In this document: piece after piece, positions 51,401-57,400 of the stretch
Numbering within the stretch: the stretch's first letter is position 1
How the letters are laid out: each line of letters begins with the position of its first letter
Source of the DNA: Archivesica marissinica
Lineage: Eukaryota; Mollusca; Bivalvia; Venerida; Vesicomyidae
DNA length: 64,000 nucleotides
Direction of reading: 5' to 3'
Assembly: GCA_014843695.1 (NCBI GenBank)
Contig: CM026404.1
Coordinates: forward strand, 1,818,261-1,882,260
Position numbers and translations under genes: made by a program
Notes under the pieces: generated by a model
The model's database searches: none
Told to the model about the DNA's origin: nothing
The model's input: the letters and a program-made list of their open reading frames with translations, nothing else

Positions 51401-54400
51401 ATGTTCCATGTATCGACCATGCTTCCATTTACACCAAAAAATCACCAACAGGTAAATTACCGTAGAGTGACAAAAACATTGTGTAAGGCATGTATGTTTT
51501 AAACTCTTTTTAACAATCGAGATATGTGCAACTGTATCTCCTTGCATATGACAAGCATTTTAAGTTTATTTAACGTCGCTACCGCTTTTCCATTTGAGCG
51601 GGTAGTTTACCTAACAACAGCTTTCCTGGGCAGTCTCCAGCGGTTAACCAGTACTTGGTGCACCAACCTCCGTAAGAAACTGCCAACTTTTTCATATAAA
51701 TGAGACCCCGTGTGCTGAGCGGGGCTCGAACCTGTAACCATCATATTCTCTTCGTTTGAAACTGATTAATATAATTTGTGATGTATCTTGATGTATATAA
51801 CTTCATTTGCAAGTCTCTCTATGTGTTTATTTTCTTCAGTTGCAAAATTAACACTATAATTCATATGCAAATTTATCCTAGTGTTAACTTTAGTAAACCA
51901 CCATTTATAGAGTTATTTATCCTAGTGTTAACTTTAGTAAACAACCATTTACAGAGTTATTTATCCTAGTGTTAACTTTAGTAAACCAGCATTTACAGAG
52001 TTATTTATCCTAGTGTTAACTTTAGTAAACCACCATTTACAGGGTTATTTATCCTAGTGTTAACTTTAGTAAACCACCATTTATAGAGGTATTTATCCTA
52101 GTGTTAACTTTAGTAAACCAGCATTTACAGAGTTATTTATCCTAGTGTTAACTTTAGTAAACCACCATTTACAGGGTTATTTATCCTAGTGTTAACTTTA
52201 GTAAACCACCATTTATAGTTATTTATCCTAGTGTTAACTTTAGTAAACCACCATTTATAGAGTTATTTATCCTAGGGTTAACTTTAGTAAACCACCATTT
52301 ACAGAGTTATTTATCCTAGTGTTAACTTTAGTAAAGCCAGCATTTACAGAGTTATTTATCCTAGGGTTAACTTTAGTAAACCACCATTTATAGAGTTATT
52401 TATCCTAGTGTTAACTTTAGTAAACCACCATTTACAGGGTTATTTATCCTAGTGTTAACTTTAGTAAAGCCAGCATTTACAGAGTTATTTATCCTAGTGT
52501 TAACTTTAGTAAAGCCAGCATTTACAGAGTTATTTATCCTAGTGTTAACTTTAGTAAAGCCAGCATTTACAGAGTTATTTATCCTAGTGTTAACTTTAGT
52601 AAAGCCAGCATTTACAGAATTATTTGTGATTTTGTTAAAAAAATACAAATAAAGGGAGGTAATTGACAAAATAGTAATTTCCGAACAGCAGGTTCGTTTG
52701 TGGCTATTTATTATTGAAAAGTGAAAATATAATATCATCTGCTCCTTGCAGCACATTCTAAGTAAACGCAAAATGGGCTTTAAGCAGAAGTTAGAATATT
52801 AGGTTACTGATCAATTTAAATTTATAAATTAGTCTCGGCTGCGAAAAAATACATTGCTTGGTAAAAGCATTGCCTAGTACCGGTATGTTTTCTAATAAGT
52901 ATCGACATATGTTAGCCTAATATTCTATGTACAAGTAGCTTTCATAAAAACCTTTTCCTTTGTACATTTGTATATTCAATGGGCTTAATCAAGTTAATGG
53001 CCACTTGTAGTGGATGTGCAAGCGATTGTATAGTTTGGATTGCCAATTCAGATATTACATTGCGTGTATTGCTATATAATCTACTTTACAATCTCGCTAA
53101 CAATCATCAAATACTTACGTTTTCAGTTATTACGCAAGCGTCATATAGGCAACGACATAGTAACCATCGTATTCCAGGAGCCAGGTGCTCCGCCATTTAC
53201 ACCAAAGTGTGTTAGATCACAGTTTCAACATGTGTTCATCATAGTGAGGGTACACAATCCATGTTCTGATAAAACCTCCTACAGGTATGTTAGTTCTTCC
53301 ATCAATTCTGTATATACATAGGGTTTTTTCAAGAGTGGACCTATTTTAGCCCCGTCCGTTTACCCATTCGCCCCGCCCCCGCCCTCTTGTATTAATTTTT
53401 TTTATTACTTTTTTTATATAATACTCAACAGGTGTGTTCGGGCGGGCAGACAGACATATATAACCACGTGTTCGGGCAGACAGACAGACATATATAACCA
53501 CGTTCCGCCCATTTCACCAATATGTACTGCCTTACTGTCTCTTTGATCAATCATCCTACTTTAGCAAAGTTTTCTAGGTGCTAACACCAAAATACCCACT
53601 CCTGCATCTCATCGCGGCTCAAAATGCAAACTGCCTCTTTTCTGACCCACCCTGCCCTTTTTTCCACTTTAATATAAACCCTAATACGTTTGTAATTTTA
53701 GTTATGAACTAAATAATATTAGTTATGTAACTAAATAATTGTGCACTTTCTGTAAAAAGCAATTTTATTGTTGTAAGTGGTGGATGAAGGTATAAAGGTT
53801 TAAAATTAGTTAGAATCCGGGCCAAAAAAAAAATCCAATATGGTGGATAAAATGGCCGCCATAATCCAAGATGGCCACCAGAATTACTTTTTACAGGAAG
53901 TGCACAATAGGTCCAATAATGCTGACGAAATTGCTGCACTAACACGCCCTTCTAAAATATTCAGCAATTGGTAGTGATGAAATAATCTTCATTATAGCAC
54001 GGCACTGACCATTTATTATAACAACAATCTGTGTATGGACATGGAGACTTGATACACCTTAAACTCATGTCAGTGAAGGCTTGGTATCAGGTGTTTGCTG
54101 TTTTTGATGAAATATCCCTGCCAAATCTCTCATTCATTGTCATTGTTTAATACTTGCCCGGAAAATCACAACCTAATATCTTGATTCATTTGCTAATTGT
54201 GTGATGTGTTTATTGTAGTATTGCAGTAAGCCGATCAAAGGATGTACCTCCATTTGGTCCAACCATACCAGAGAAAACAAAGTTCTTCAAATCCAGAGAA
54301 TTTGCAGAATTCCTCCTAGCCAAAGGTAGTTGATTCTTATTAAACTATTAAATTGTTTCCGGTCAGATATATAATATTTCAAATTCAAAATTCTTCTATT

Positions 54401-57400
54401 ACTTGAGAGATGTCTATAATAGCCAATGAGATACTAATGTATACTATTTATGGACTACCACTGCCTGTATGCCAATGCAATACTGATGTATACTATTTAT
54501 GGACTATCACTGCCTGTATGCCAATGCAATACTGATGTATACTATTTATGGACTATCACTGCCTGTATGCCAATGAGATACTGATGTATACTATTTATGG
54601 ACTACCACTGCCTGTATGCCAATGCAATACTGATGTATACTATTTATGGACTACCACTGCCTGTATGCCAATGAGATACTGATGTATACTATTTATGGAC
54701 TACCACTGTCTGTATGCCAATGCAATACTGATGTATACTATTTATGGACTACCACTGCCTGTAAGTCCGCCTCCGTGGTCGAGTGGTTAAGGTCGCTGAC
54801 TTTTATACCACTGTAACCTATCATCACTGATGGTCACACGGGTTCGAGCCCCGCTCAGGTCGTGTCTCATTTATATGAAAAAGTTGGCAGTTTCTTACGG
54901 AGGTTGGTGCACCCAAGTACTGGTTAACCGCTGGAGCATGCCCAGGAAAGGTGTTGTTAGGTAAACTGCCCGCCGGCGATATAGCCCAAAATGGTGCTGA
55001 TGCAGGCGTAAAACCCGAAATATAACATAACATAACCACTGCCTGTATGCCAATGCAATACTGATGTATACTATTTATGGACTATCACTGCCTGTATGCC
55101 AATGAGATACTGATGTATACTATTTATGGACTACCACTGCCTGTATGCCAATGCAATACTGATGTATACTATTTATGGACTACCACTGCCTGTATGCCAA
55201 TGCAATACTGATGTATACTATTTATGGACTACCACTGCCTGTATGCCAATGAGATACTGATGTATACTATTTATGGACTACCACTGTCTGTATGCCAATG
55301 CAATACTGATGTATACTATTTATGGACTTTCACTCCCTGTATGCCAATGCAATACTGATGTATACTATTTATGGACTAAATTGCTGTCTGCTACAATTAT
55401 TTGAACTATTTATAGCCTTGATTTTACCCAGCATGCAAAGAGTTGAAGGGGCATAAATGAAAATTGTGACAGCACGTCAAATTTACTACTACAGTGCTAC
55501 TTTATTCTTGTGACTACAACTATGTTGCAGTAAGGCCGTCGGAAAGGGCCGTAACTAATGTTGCTAGAACTTATGGCCCGACCCGTTTAAATGTTTTGTA
55601 TTCTCGTGTATATGTAAAACGAATCGAGCAATAAAATATGATTAAACTAAAAAATGTTACAGTAATCAATGGCGAGAATGCGGCACATCACTCGGAGAAG
55701 TTCTCGGCGATGGCAGTACGAACGAGACAAGAATACCTGAAGGACCTCGCCACGAACTACGTGACCAGTAACTCCCTGGAGTCAGCATCCAGGATCAGTA
55801 TGTATACCCATCATGCATTGCATATCACATTATTCTAATTGTTTACTTACATACATATGTCGAATTCCGTCGGACTGAACAAAATACTTCGACATAACCG
55901 AAATTTGACTTAGCGAAATTCTATATAAACAGAGCCAGTTATATGTAAAATGATAGTGTCTGAAACGGGACTTTGATCCGATTTCGGGATTACCGGAGAA
56001 TTCGACATAATCGACTTTGACATAACGGATGTAGACTGTCGAAACATGTGTACTTCTTTACTGTTCTGTTTTATTGCACAATATAATCATGTAAATCTGG
56101 ACAATGTCCTTTGTAATGCAGGAACACTTAATACTAATAGACAAGAGTCAAATAAATATTATCCCGATTGATCTATTTTGATTGTTTGTAAAAAAAGAAG
56201 AGGGAGTACACATAGAGGAATCCCGTGCATTGTTGTTTTACAGGCAAGTTATACATAGAGGAATCCCGTGCATTGTTGTTTTACAGGCAAGTTATACATA
56301 CAGGAATCCCGTGCATTGTTGTTTTACAGGCAAGTTATACATACAGGAATCCCGTGCATTGTTGTTTTACAGGCAAGTTATACATACAGGAATCCCGTGC
56401 ATTGTTGTTTTACAGGCAAGTTATACATAGAGGAATCCCGTGCATTGTTGTTTTACAGGCAAGTTATACATACAGGAATCCCGTGCATTGTTGTTTTACA
56501 GGCAAGTTATACATACAGGAATCCCGTGCATTGTTGTTTTACAGACAAGTTATACATAGAGGAATCCCGTGCATTGTTGTTTTACAGGCAAGTTTGTGAG
56601 CGGCAAGAAGAAAGAGAAGAATCGAGGCAAACTGATTCCAGACAACTTTGCCCTCGGTGCTGTCATGTGGCATGTCAAGGTTTGTATACGTTATAAAAAC
56701 TGAACACGGATGTACGGAGGCTTGATGTACGGAGGCTGGATGTACGGAGGCTGGATGTACGGAGGCTGGATGAAGTTTGATTGTATTCGTCTTTGGCTCT
56801 TCCATTATTCCACATAAACGACATACAACACCTTCATAGCTTGCCATATATAGCCACCATATCATGCCGGTCTCTACTCACACAGATAATGCTTACACCT
56901 TCATAGCTTGCCATATATAGCCACCGTATCATGCCGGTCTCTACTCACAGATAATGCTTACACCTTCATAGCTTGTCATATATAGCCACCGTATCATGCC
57001 GGTCTCTACTCACAGATAATGCTTACACCTTCATAGCTTGTCATATATAGCCACCGTATCATGCCGGTCTCTACTCACAGATAATGCTTACACCTTCATA
57101 GCTTGTCATATATAGCCACCGTATCATGCCGGTCTCTACTCACAGATAATGCTTACACCTTCATAGCTTGTCATATATAGCCACCGTATCATGCCGGTCT
57201 CTACTCACACAGATAATGCTTACACCTTCATAGCTTGTCATATATAGCCACCGTATCATGCCGGTCTCTACTCACACAGATAATGCTTACACCTTCATAG
57301 CTTGCCATATATAGCCACCGTACCATGCGGGTCTCTACTCACACAGATATTGATTATTGAGTATGTAGTACAGTGTGCCTATTGCTCATCAGCAGTATGG

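Noticed and set aside
54770..54870. Possible Ser/Leu tRNA gene
   Set aside because: It has A and B boxes but sits inside a 271-bp element with a target-site duplication; a SINE head.
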